From assembly GCA_039738635.1 (NCBI GenBank), contig JBCLLN010000007.1:1-42203 (forward strand): 42,203 bases of DNA, given 5' to 3'. The notes beneath the pieces are model-generated. The model made no database searches and was not told the DNA's origin. It was given only the letters and a program-made list of their open reading frames with translations. Both the position numbers and the translations under genes were made by a program. Shown here in pieces: positions 1-6,401 of the stretch. This DNA comes from JBCLLP01 sp039738635 (GTDB taxonomy: Bacteria > Patescibacteriota > Saccharimonadia > CAILAD01 > BJGX01). How positions within the stretch are numbered: position 1 is the first letter of the stretch; every line of letters begins with the position of its first letter.

Positions 1-8
1 AGACAAGC

Positions 9-31
9 AAAAAGCCCACCTTACGGTGGAC
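9..31 (-). terminator. Rho-independent terminator after minus-strand tRNA group
   Basis: On the minus strand a 7-bp stem (GTCCACC/GGTGGGC, one G-T pair) closes a GTAA tetraloop and is followed by GCTTTTT. It lies just downstream of tRNA-Pro and probably ends the Arg-Lys-Pro tRNA transcript. Confidence 0.75.
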
Positions 32-39
32 CCTTTGCT

Positions 40-116
40 TGGTCGGGGTGAAAGGACTCGAACCTTCGACCTCAGCGTCCCAAACGCCGCGCGCTAGCCA
101 ACTGCGCCACACCCCG
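40..116 (-). tRNA. tRNA-Pro (anticodon TGG)
   Basis: A complete cloverleaf on the minus strand. The acceptor CGGGGTG pairs with CACCCCG, the anticodon stem CGGCG/CGCTG closes loop TTTGGGA with anticodon TGG, and the T-loop is TTCGAGT. The discriminator is A and the CCA end is encoded. Last member of the minus-strand tRNA group. Confidence 0.95.
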
Positions 117-138
117 TCATTGTTTTTGTATTGCTTCT

Positions 139-181
139 CCTCTCAATTTACGAAACTTATGTTTCATAAATCGGTTTGAGG
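139..181. repeat. Short inverted-repeat element, copy 1
   Basis: The segment reads CCTCTC-aatttacgaaac ... gtttcataaatc-GGTTTGAGG, so its two halves fold into a hairpin. A related element in the opposite orientation lies at 1685-1737 in the plus-strand tRNA group. The rest of the 117-253 spacer holds another small inverted repeat (GTGAGC/GCTCAC) and no gene. Confidence 0.5.
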
Positions 182-253
182 AAACCTCCAACAAGTCTTC
201 GACCGTGAGCTCAGACCAAATCGGCTCACTGCAAATTTGAACAGCATAAAAAT

Positions 254-330
254 TGGAGGGCCAGGTGGGATTCGAACCCACGACATGCTGCTTAAGAGGC
301 AGCCGCTCTAACCAACTGAGCTACTGGCCC
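254..330 (-). tRNA. tRNA-Lys (anticodon CTT)
   Basis: Cloverleaf with acceptor GGGCCAG/CTGGCCC, anticodon stem GCTGC/GCAGC and loop CTCTTAA, giving anticodon CTT. CCA is encoded. The base before CCA (discriminator, position 73) reads T rather than the A usual for bacterial tRNA-Lys. The second lysine tRNA at 17794 has the same T. Confidence 0.95.
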
Positions 331-337
331 TCGTTTA

Positions 338-414
338 TGGTGCGCCCTGAGGGATTCGAACCCCCGGCCTTCTGGTCCGAAGCCAGACGCTCTATCCAGC
401 TGAGCTAAGGGCGC
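338..414 (-). tRNA. tRNA-Arg (anticodon TCG)
   Basis: Acceptor GCGCCCT/AGGGCGC, anticodon stem TCTGG/CCAGA, loop CTTCGGA with anticodon TCG, T-loop TTCGAAT, discriminator A and encoded CCA. It lies 7 bp from tRNA-Lys and is probably co-transcribed with it. Confidence 0.95.
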
Positions 415-479
415 TAAAACGTGGTTATTTTATCATATTTACGGCTCTGTATCTAGTGGCTATTGTTATTTTGAGGTTT

Positions 480-505
480 AAAAAGAGGCCATTGGGCCTC
501 TTTTT
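480..505 (-). terminator. Terminator of the small membrane-protein gene
   Basis: Perfect stem GAGGCC/GGCCTC with an A-run before and a T-run after, so it could work in both directions. It lies about 20 bp downstream of the minus-strand gene at 524-925 and upstream of the minus-strand tRNA group. Confidence 0.8.
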
Positions 506-523
506 AAATAAACCAACAATGAT

Positions 524-925
524 TTATTTTGCTGGTGGGGTAGTATCCTTGGCTGGAGTAGCTACACCTGCCTTACCCATGGGCTTCCTAACTATAAAGT
601 AATATAGAATTGCTGCGATTCCATTTAGGGATACAAATAAAGATGCTATAAGAATAACAGTCCAGAGGTTCTTATCGCTTTCTTGCTTCCAATTAGTACG
701 CTTAAGGGCGTCTACTAGCATAAAAATCCAAAAAATGAAGAATGCTAGTGCAACAGCGCAAATAACTACTATTAATACTAAAATCCCGAGTGCTATAGAT
801 GCTTCTCCCGTGGTTAGGGGTGCACTATCAGAATAGATGGTGACGTCAGAGGCGGCCTGTGCGCTGATAGGGCTCAATACCGCTAGCACTGAGCTCGTTA
901 TTGCTATTTTACTAATTCTGTTCAT
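524..925 (-). CDS. Small membrane protein, PLDc_N-like two-helix domain
   Basis: A 133-residue protein with a Sec-type signal peptide (residues 1-24, ending in AQA). Two hydrophobic helices follow, at about 44-72 and 89-111. The pattern FWIFMLVDALKR ... LWTVILIA ... ILYYFIVRK resembles the phospholipase-D N-terminal (PLDc_N) transmembrane domain, a two-helix module often found alone in small membrane proteins. No catalytic motif is present, so the function is unknown. A good Shine-Dalgarno (GGAG) lies upstream of the ATG, and a strong terminator follows the stop. It stands alone between two tRNA groups. Family assignment is by pattern recall only. Confidence 0.75.
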   Translation of the reverse strand: MNRISKIAITSSVLAVLSPISAQAASDVTIYSDSAPLTTGEASIALGILVLIVVICAVALAFFIFWIFMLVDALKRTNWKQESDKNLWTVILIASLFVSLNGIAAILYYFIVRKPMGKAGVATPAKDTTPPAK

Positions 926-1020
926 TTTTTCTCCTACATTATTATTAAATAATTATTACTTGGTAGTAATTGTAACATAAGATAGAGATTTAATATATGA
1001 TAATACTTATGCCGGTAGGA

Positions 1021-1185
1021 TATACTGGGCTTACGCAAAGCTCCCCACCCCCTAGGCCAAATCTGAACGGCTACAAACTGTTTTTCTTCTCTCAATGTAT
1101 CTACGGATATTTCTCCTTCAGATAAAACATTTTTCTCTCGACCATATTTACCCTAGGAATGGAGATTTTGTGTAAGCCAAGTATA
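1021..1185. repeat. 165-nt imperfect palindrome (MITE-like or RNA hairpin)
   Basis: The ends pair over about 30 positions: tatact with agtata, then GGCTTACGCAAA with TTTGTGTAAGCC, then CTCC with GGAG and CCTAGG with CCTAGG. The inside (about 1057-1151) has no reading frame of note. It could be a non-autonomous mobile element with terminal inverted repeats or a hairpin RNA. No clear target duplication is seen. The whole gene-free stretch 926-1306 holds only this element and AT-rich sequence. Confidence 0.45.
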
Positions 1186-1306
1186 GTAGTAATGTTGTAT
1201 AGTAGGCATAATTAATATATAATCTATAACTTGTAGGAGCTTATTTATAGACCTTGCACCTTTTATTTCTTTTCATATCCCAAATTGGTAGAAATACCAG
1301 TTTGAT

Positions 1307-1340
1307 ACAGAAAGTTGGCGCATTCGTGCGCCCTTTCTGT
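1307..1340. repeat. Strong two-part hairpin directly 5' of tRNA-Gly
   Basis: ACAGAAAG pairs with CTTTCTGT, and inside it GCGCA pairs with TGCGC around a TTCG tetraloop. The hairpin ends 2 nt before the mature tRNA-Gly start, so it lies in the precursor 5' leader or forms an upstream terminator. Confidence 0.55.
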
Positions 1341-1342
1341 TT

Positions 1343-1417
1343 GCGGGTATCGTATAATGATTATTATTCCTGCCTTCCAAGCAGGTGATGCGGGTTTGAT
1401 CCCCGCTACCCGCTCCA
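1343..1417 (+). tRNA. tRNA-Gly (anticodon TCC)
   Basis: Acceptor GCGGGTA/TACCCGC, anticodon stem CCTGC/GCAGG, loop CTTCCAA with anticodon TCC, discriminator T and encoded CCA. The T-loop reads TTTGATC instead of TTCGATC (C56 replaced by T) and the D-loop reads AATGA instead of AATGG (G19 replaced by A). The usual G19-C56 tertiary pair thus appears as A19-T56. Confidence 0.93.
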
Positions 1418-1424
1418 TAAAATA

Positions 1425-1450
1425 AATCCCGCTGGCCGGGATTAATTTTT
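1425..1450 (+). terminator. Terminator after tRNA-Gly
   Basis: Perfect 7-bp stem AATCCCG/CGGGATT with loop CTGGC, followed by aaTTTTTa. It lies 8 bp after the encoded CCA of tRNA-Gly. Confidence 0.7.
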
Positions 1451-1479
1451 ATACAATAAATAGGTATAATGATTATGGT

Positions 1480-1558
<79 letters not shown>

Positions 1559-1589
1559 AATAAACTTATAGGTAAAGCTATAGTAGATA

Positions 1590-1639
1590 ACGCAAGCTGT
1601 TAGTTTTGAAGCATTTCAAAACGAGAAGCTGAAGTGCGC
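1590..1639 (+). repeat. 50-bp direct repeat between tRNAs, copy 1
   Basis: The 50 bp are identical to 1747-1796. The core is a perfect 8-bp hairpin (GTTTTGAA-gcat-TTCAAAAC), and the flanks (CGCA ... TGCG and AGCT ... AGCT) can also pair. No reading frame is seen. Confidence 0.8.
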
Positions 1640-1684
1640 AAGACTAACGCCATAGATATTAAGTAGTGATTACAATCATCGCGA

Positions 1685-1737
1685 CTCTTAAACGATTTAT
1701 GAAACCAAGCCCCCGGACTGTTTCGTAAATCGAGAGG
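1685..1737. repeat. Short inverted-repeat element, copy 2
   Basis: GATTTATGAAAC ... GTTTCGTAAATC folds into a hairpin flanked by CTCTTAAAC and GAGAGG. It is the reverse-oriented relative of 139-181. Confidence 0.5.
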
Positions 1738-1746
1738 AGAAACGTG

Positions 1747-1796
1747 ACGCAAGCTGTTAGTTTTGAAGCATTTCAAAACGAGAAGCTGAAGTGCGC
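1747..1796 (+). repeat. 50-bp direct repeat between tRNAs, copy 2
   Basis: Identical to 1590-1639. Here the flanks GAAACG and CGTTTC extend the hairpin. It ends 14 bp before tRNA-His. Confidence 0.8.
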
Positions 1797-1809
1797 GTTT
1801 CGACGATAT

Positions 1810-1887
1810 GGCGGGTGTAGCTCAGTTGGTTAGAGCGCCTGGTTGTGGTCCAGGAGGTCGTGGGTTCAAGCCCCATCACTCGCCCCA
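1810..1887 (+). tRNA. tRNA-His (anticodon GTG)
   Basis: Acceptor GCGGGTG/CACTCGC, anticodon stem CCTGG/CCAGG, loop TTGTGGT with anticodon GTG and encoded CCA. A genomic G at -1 (1810) faces C73, the usual identity pair of histidine tRNAs. Confidence 0.95.
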
Positions 1888-1890
1888 TTA

Positions 1891-1918
1891 AAAAAGACCA
1901 ATATTATTTGGTCTTTTT
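1891..1918 (+). terminator. Terminator after tRNA-His
   Basis: AAAAAGACCAA pairs with TTGGTCTTTTT around a 6-nt loop, ending in a T-run. It follows the CCA of tRNA-His by 3 bp. Confidence 0.8.
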
Positions 1919-1925
1919 TAATATC

Positions 1926-2416
1926 TACTTTTGACAGCAAAAGTGGATATTAAAATAATAATAATATTAATTGTTTCATTGCTTATGCCAGCAAGGCATT
2001 TGTCACTTTTGATAACCCCTAAAAGTAACCAAAAGGGTTTCCGACTGCTAAACAATACTATAAGCAATCAAATAATATTCTTCTTTCTGTTTTTTCAGAA
2101 CAATTCCCTAAGGAATTGGTCCAGCCGAGCTGGACTTGGCTGAAAATAACCAGAAACTAAGACCTTATTTGATTTTTCTGATTCTTCAGATAGTCGGGGG
2201 CTTCAGACTAGTAGTTGGGCCCTAGAAACTCTACCCCCGACATCGAACATCAGAAAATGAGTAGATGCCTTATGCTCCTTACTTAAGAAGCTGTCTAAAG
2301 CCCCGCTTCATCGGGGCGAGTTCTTCTTAAGTAAGGAAGTAAAATATCTATGAATGCTTCTAGATGTAAGCCAAGTCGGGTGGTTTTATATTACTTTTGC
2401 CATCAAAAGTAATGAA
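1926..2416. other. Highly structured non-coding region
   Basis: This half-kilobase has no convincing gene but many strong hairpins. They include ACTTTTG-ac-agCAAAAGT (1927-1944), CAATTCC/GGAATTG (near 2101-2118), GTCCAGC/GCTGGAC (2119-2135), GTCGGGGG/CCCCCGAC (2193-2241) and a 14-bp arm CCTTACTTAAGAAG/CTTCTTAAGTAAGG (near 2277-2337) enclosing GCCCCG/CGGGGC. The last is ATTACTTTTG/CAAAAGTAAT (2391-2414). Related ACTTTTG hairpins bound both ends, and GTTTCATT (1971) faces AATGAAAC (2409). It could be a large structured RNA or a decayed palindromic mobile element. I did not recognise the signature motifs of RNase P, tmRNA or SRP RNA. Confidence 0.4.
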
Positions 2417-2436
2417 ACAGTAATCATTATTTATTA

Positions 2437-3501
2437 CTAGAATCCACTTCCCTCTTTAACGCTATCTACCAGCCAGCTGGCTGAGCTGGCATTATAAACC
2501 ATATTCATGCCATAGCCGACGATATATTGGCCAGACCCATCGCGGAACTTAAATAACATATTGACCTCCAGCTTATACTGAGCCTGATCTACCTTTTGGT
2601 TGGTAAGGATTCTATAGCTAGCTGGATAACTGCTAGCCCTAGAGGCTGGGGTAAGCTGATTAAAGTCATATTCCCTCTGGTACGCATCGGTCATGTATCG
2701 GCGCATAGTAGCAGCGTTGCCAGCTATAAAGGCGTTGAGATAATTGTTAGTATCTACCTCAACTGCTTTCTTATCTGCTATGTCCTTGGCTGTTTGAGCT
2801 TGAGTTGCTAGCTCAAGAGTCTTGGTAGAGAGCTCAACGGCGAGAATGGCTTTGTTAGCCTTAGAGAGGGTGTCTTGAATACTAAAGACCTGTGCCGGCA
2901 TAGAATCCGAAAGATATTTGGTATTATCCTTAAGTTTATCACTAGAATCTTTAGCAGTCGCCGAGAGGTCTTTGAGGCTATCTGAATTCTCCTTGGTGTA
3001 ATCAATGATTTTATTACTATACTCCAAGCTAGCTTGGGTGTACTTATTAAAATCACTCAAAAAATTCTCATATAGCTGGGCATCTTGCGCCTTATATTTA
3101 AGATTTTGAGTAGCCGACTTTTTATCGCTGATAGTTGTATCTAATTTTTGGAGTTCTGAATTATAAGTATCAAAGCTAGCCCTATCCTCTACTTTATCGG
3201 CTAATGTATTGAGGGTATTGGCCTTTTTAATGATATCACTCCAGCCATTAGTAATAATTTGCTTATTACTATTTTGGGCCATACTATAAATACTTAAAAA
3301 TATAATAATCCCAATACCTACAATGCTAAGTGCTAGGGTAACCCAGAACCAAGGTCTCTTGTATAATTTTTTTTTGATTTTCGCGGTAGGGCTGTTATCA
3401 TCTTGGGTTGTGTCATCAACAATAGATTCAGCAGGCTGTTGCTTATGGGTATGAGCGTTAGTTGATCTGGAATTATTATTATTGTGGCTTTTATCGGGCA
3501 T
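2437..3501 (-). CDS. Membrane-anchored coiled-coil protein, unknown function
   Basis: A 354-residue protein. It has a polar N-terminus rich in Asn/His/Gln, then a basic stretch (KKKLYKRP) and one transmembrane helix (about 50-72). A long helical, coiled-coil-like part follows (about 80-250), rich in Lys, Asp and Ser. The C-terminal 100 residues (FIAGNAATMRRYMTDAYQ ... VYNASSASWLVDSV) look like a small alpha/beta domain of NTF2-like shape. Topology suggests a cytoplasmic N-terminus and an extracytoplasmic helical stalk. A strong Shine-Dalgarno (GGAGG) precedes the ATG. mgtE ends 13 bp upstream, so the two may be co-transcribed. I do not recognise the family. Confidence 0.75.
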   Translation of the reverse strand: MPDKSHNNNNSRSTNAHTHKQQPAESIVDDTTQDDNSPTAKIKKKLYKRPWFWVTLALSIVGIGIIIFLSIYSMAQNSNKQIITNGWSDIIKKANTLNTLADKVEDRASFDTYNSELQKLDTTISDKKSATQNLKYKAQDAQLYENFLSDFNKYTQASLEYSNKIIDYTKENSDSLKDLSATAKDSSDKLKDNTKYLSDSMPAQVFSIQDTLSKANKAILAVELSTKTLELATQAQTAKDIADKKAVEVDTNNYLNAFIAGNAATMRRYMTDAYQREYDFNQLTPASRASSYPASYRILTNQKVDQAQYKLEVNMLFKFRDGSGQYIVGYGMNMVYNASSASWLVDSVKEGSGF

Positions 3502-3514
3502 TTTCCTCCTTAAA

Positions 3515-4774
3515 TTATTTTATTAACATTAAATCAGCTAGGCTTAGGAATATAAAGAATCCACCAACATCTGTACAGGTGGTAATAAAAATTGTAGCTG
3601 AAGTAGCAGGATCCTTGCCGAGTTTTTTCATAATAAGTGGTATCAAAGCTCCTGCAAAAGCAGCTATAAATAAATTACAAATCATCGCTATGGCTAGAAC
3701 CAAACCAAGCATCGGGCTTTTGTTTATAAATATAGCCACTAATGCAACCAAGACTCCGTTGATGACACCATTTATAACGCCGGCCCCTACCTCGTTAGCG
3801 ATATACTTGACGGATTTGGCAAGCGCAACTTCCTGCATGACAATACCCCGAACGGTTACAGCAAGCGTTTGGGTTGCGGCATTACCACCCATCCCAGCAA
3901 CGATCGGCATATACACAGCTAGCAGTGTAATACTAGCTATTGTGTTCTCGTACATACCAACTACTGAGGCGGCCATAAATGCTGTGCCAAGATTTATAAT
4001 AAGCCAGAGCCATCGATGTCTGACTTTAGCAAACATACCATCAAGAGCACCTTCCTCGCGACTAACACCAGCCAAACCATAGAGGTCATTAGCGCGTTTC
4101 TTGTCAAGCAAGCTCAATAAATCGTCGGAGTGAATAACACCAATTACATCATCATTCTCATCTAAAACTACTACCTTATTGTGGGGATGTGTTAAAAATA
4201 AGTTAATCACCACGCGCTCATCATTATCGTAGCGAATATGGGGGGCTCTCTTAATGTGATCGTTAATTTTTTCCATACCACTGTGTAATGCCAGAGTATG
4301 GCCAGGAATCTCCCCCAACAGTTTACCATCACTAACCACGAAGATGGCCGGGAACTTACCGGTGCGCTTCTCGTGTTCTTTTATACTCACCGAGAGGTCC
4401 TGAAAGTGTGTGCCAGGGGTAGTAATAATATAATCTAAATTCATAAGCCCAGCGGCTGTTTTAGGGTTAAAACTCAAAAGCAAATCTACCTTCTCCTTGA
4501 TATCACCATCTAGCTGACTAGTAAGATGCGCGGCTCGGCGCTTTGGTAGCTCTTGTAATAAATCAGTAGCCTTATCTGGGTCAAGAGTGTTTAGGATGGC
4601 TAGTAGCTCGGGATTATCAAGCTCACAAAGTATTTTATGTCGGGTTTGTTTGGGTAGTGCGAGTAATACAAAGCCCTTAATGGATGGGTTTACATCTCTA
4701 TAAATCTCTAGCTTGTGATGTCTGCTATTTTTAATTTCATCAATTATTTTTTGATCAATTGGTGGGGCTATCAT
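3515..4774 (-). CDS. mgtE: MgtE-family magnesium transporter
   Basis: A 419-residue protein with the MgtE layout. A helical N domain (about 20-120, including LDPDKATDLLQELP) is followed by a pair of CBS domains (about 130-245) that sense Mg2+. A membrane domain of five helices (about 255-419) contains YMPIVAGMGGNAATQTLAV and ends with TDVGGFFIFLSLADLML. MgtE is a homodimeric Mg2+ channel gated by cytoplasmic Mg2+ at the N and CBS domains. The length is slightly below the usual 440-460. The start is supported by a TATAAT box (4782-4787 on minus) exactly 7 nt before the ATG and no Shine-Dalgarno, implying a leaderless mRNA. It lies 39 bp after hup and 13 bp before the membrane-anchored gene. 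Confidence 0.95.
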   Translation of the reverse strand: MIAPPIDQKIIDEIKNSRHHKLEIYRDVNPSIKGFVLLALPKQTRHKILCELDNPELLAILNTLDPDKATDLLQELPKRRAAHLTSQLDGDIKEKVDLLLSFNPKTAAGLMNLDYIITTPGTHFQDLSVSIKEHEKRTGKFPAIFVVSDGKLLGEIPGHTLALHSGMEKINDHIKRAPHIRYDNDERVVINLFLTHPHNKVVVLDENDDVIGVIHSDDLLSLLDKKRANDLYGLAGVSREEGALDGMFAKVRHRWLWLIINLGTAFMAASVVGMYENTIASITLLAVYMPIVAGMGGNAATQTLAVTVRGIVMQEVALAKSVKYIANEVGAGVINGVINGVLVALVAIFINKSPMLGLVLAIAMICNLFIAAFAGALIPLIMKKLGKDPATSATIFITTCTDVGGFFIFLSLADLMLIK

Positions 4775-4781
4775 AGGATTT

Positions 4782-4787
4782 ATTATA
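4782..4787 (-). promoter_or_regulatory. -10 box of a probable leaderless mgtE transcript
   Basis: TATAAT on the minus strand, 7 nt before the mgtE ATG. The -35 region is weak. The spacing puts the transcription start at or next to the start codon. Confidence 0.5.
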
Positions 4788-4813
4788 AAGCTTAAGTTAG
4801 ATTAATTATAGGG

Positions 4814-5095
4814 CTATTTTTTATGGCGGACTGCTCTCTTAAATTGTTGGCCAGCCTTAAACTTAGGAATATCCATACCTTCAATTTTAATTGGCTCCTT
4901 GGTATTGGGGTTAATTCCATTGCGTGGTTTGCGATGTACCAAATGAAATAACCCAAATCCACTGATCAAAACTTTTTGACCATTCCCTACTTCACTGGCA
5001 ATAGTATTGAGCATAGTATCTACTACTAATTCTATTTTAGCTTTAGAAAGCTTAGTTTTATTTGCGATTTCCTGTATTAAATCAGGCTTTATCAT
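4814..5095 (-). CDS. hup: HU-family nucleoid DNA-binding protein
   Basis: A 93-residue histone-like protein, the normal HU length. The N-terminal helices (IQEIANKTKLSKAKIELVVD) form the dimer core. The beta arms carry the signature ISGFGLFHLVHRKPRNGINP, and the C-terminal part reads IPKFKAGQQFKRAV. HU bends and compacts DNA as a dimer and assists replication, recombination and repair. It follows ymdB by 4 bp in the same orientation. A single copy is seen here, and IHF cannot be excluded on sequence alone. HU is preferred because it is the form expected in this lineage. Confidence 0.95.
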   Translation of the reverse strand: MIKPDLIQEIANKTKLSKAKIELVVDTMLNTIASEVGNGQKVLISGFGLFHLVHRKPRNGINPNTKEPIKIEGMDIPKFKAGQQFKRAVRHKK

Positions 5096-5099
5096 TGTT

Positions 5100-5894
5100 T
5101 TAGTTTACTGTTACTTGCTTTAATATCTGCTCAATACTTTTGGCCTTACCATCACTACCAATATCAATTAAGACAGAGCTAAATTGCACAATACCTGTCT
5201 TGGGCCAGTCAAATCTATTGGGCAATTGATTCAGCCACTTTTCTATAATTACTTCTTTTTTTACACCAAGAACTGAATCAATTGGGCCCGTCATACCAAC
5301 ATCACTAATATGGGCGGTACCACCAGGCAAAACCCTAGCGTCAGCGGTACTAACATGGGTATGGCTACCCACTACAGCGCTAATTTTGCCTTCATAATAA
5401 AAGCCGACAGCAACTTTTTCGGAGGTTAGGTCGGCATGGAAATCTACTAGTATTGCTGCAAGTTTTTCATCTTTGTTTTGCTCTAGGATAGCGTCAATTA
5501 CTTTTAGTGGGTGATCAAGCTGTGGGCCATTAAAAGTTTGCCCCAAGGCATTAATAATTAATATATTACCAAAGGGTGTTTCGGCTACTTTCCAGCCTCG
5601 CCCTGGAGTCTTGCCGGGGTAATTAGCTGGGCGAATAATATTGGAATTGGGCTTTTCCATGAGCTCCACGCCTTCTGGCTTTTTAAAGCTGTGGTTTCCG
5701 CCTGTAAAAAAGTCCACACCAGCAGATTCCATCTCCTTAATGGCCTTAGAACTGATGCCATTACCAGTGCTCATATTTTCGGCTTGGGCAATCACAAAAT
5801 CAATCTGTTTTTCCTCAATGAGACGAGGTAGTACTTGGCTTACCGCTCGCCTACCAATTTTTGCTACTATATCGCCGATGTATAAGATTTTCAT
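5100..5894 (-). CDS. ymdB: YmdB-family metallophosphoesterase
   Basis: A 264-residue protein of the YmdB/TIGR00282 family. It starts with MKILYIGDIVAKIGRRAV (metal-binding GD), then AENMSTGNG, GGNHSF, VDFHADLTSEKVAVG, VVGSHTHVSTAD and PGGTAHISDVGMTGP. These are the Asp, Asn and His ligands of a dinuclear metal site. Family members cleave cyclic nucleotides such as 2',3'-cAMP. In Bacillus ymdB sits beside rny and affects RNA decay and biofilm switching. Here too it is close to rny, separated only by the HIT gene. A GAGGAG Shine-Dalgarno supports the start. Confidence 0.93.
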   Translation of the reverse strand: MKILYIGDIVAKIGRRAVSQVLPRLIEEKQIDFVIAQAENMSTGNGISSKAIKEMESAGVDFFTGGNHSFKKPEGVELMEKPNSNIIRPANYPGKTPGRGWKVAETPFGNILIINALGQTFNGPQLDHPLKVIDAILEQNKDEKLAAILVDFHADLTSEKVAVGFYYEGKISAVVGSHTHVSTADARVLPGGTAHISDVGMTGPIDSVLGVKKEVIIEKWLNQLPNRFDWPKTGIVQFSSVLIDIGSDGKAKSIEQILKQVTVN

Positions 5895-5933
5895 TTTGTA
5901 TGCTCCTCAAAATTATTAGCTAATTCAAAATTT

Positions 5934-6401
5934 TCAATCGTTGCCATTTTTACTAATCCTTTTAGCTAATGACTGTAACTCTGTATGATCAGCTTGTTTG
6001 TAATCATGTGAGCTAATATAGCCTTCGTATTTTTCGAAATACTTTTCAATTTTACTTTCGATTGGAGCCCACTCTTCAATATCAGCAGTGCCATGCAAGG
6101 GGAAAAGTTTAGCATGTAGATGATCTATGCCATATCCCTCAAACACCATTGCGCATCGCCCAACATCTCTCAATTGTTTATCAAGCAAGTTAGCGACTTT
6201 TTTTGTCACTAGCATCAAGGTACAAATATCTTCATCGTTTTGGTCAAAAATATAGCTGCTCAAATGTTTCTTTGGAATTACCACAGTTACGCCTTCTGTA
6301 TTAGGAAATATTGAAAGAAAGGCCAAGTGATCTGCATCTTCCCAGACTTTGTAACTCGGAGCCTCTCCGTCAACTATTTTACAAAAAATACAATTTTTCA
6401 C
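5934..6401 (-). CDS. HIT-family nucleotide hydrolase/transferase-like protein
   Basis: A 155-residue histidine-triad protein. The N-terminus (CIFCKIVDGEAPSYKVWEDAD) and the strand HLAFLSIFPNTEGVTVVIPKKH match the HIT fold. The active-site motif near residue 97 reads DHLHAKLFPLHG, so the third His of the canonical H-x-H-x-H is Lys, while the middle His (the nucleophile in HINT enzymes) is kept. Family members hydrolyse or transfer nucleotides from AMP-lysine, AppppA or similar substrates. It starts with GTG, and its first base overlaps the last base of the rny stop codon (TAGTG), so the two are translationally coupled. Confidence 0.88.
   Translation of the reverse strand: MKNCIFCKIVDGEAPSYKVWEDADHLAFLSIFPNTEGVTVVIPKKHLSSYIFDQNDEDICTLMLVTKKVANLLDKQLRDVGRCAMVFEGYGIDHLHAKLFPLHGTADIEEWAPIESKIEKYFEKYEGYISSHDYKQADHTELQSLAKRISKNGND

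Noticed and set aside
1590..1796. CRISPR array
   Set aside because: There are only two repeat copies of 50 bp with a 107-bp spacer that is itself palindromic, and no cas genes. No other regularly spaced repeats were seen in the window.
1931..2143. 70-codon open frame on plus in the hairpin-rich region
   Set aside because: It runs through several perfect hairpins, has no Shine-Dalgarno or promoter spacing, and its translation is low-complexity and Leu/Ile/Phe-rich.
1926..2416. RNase P RNA, tmRNA or SRP RNA
   Set aside because: I looked on both strands for the conserved RNase P P4 core, the SRP GGAAGG-AGCAG loop and a tmRNA acceptor end, and saw none.
3462..4082. 206-codon frame on plus
   Set aside because: Antisense to mgtE, with no independent evidence.
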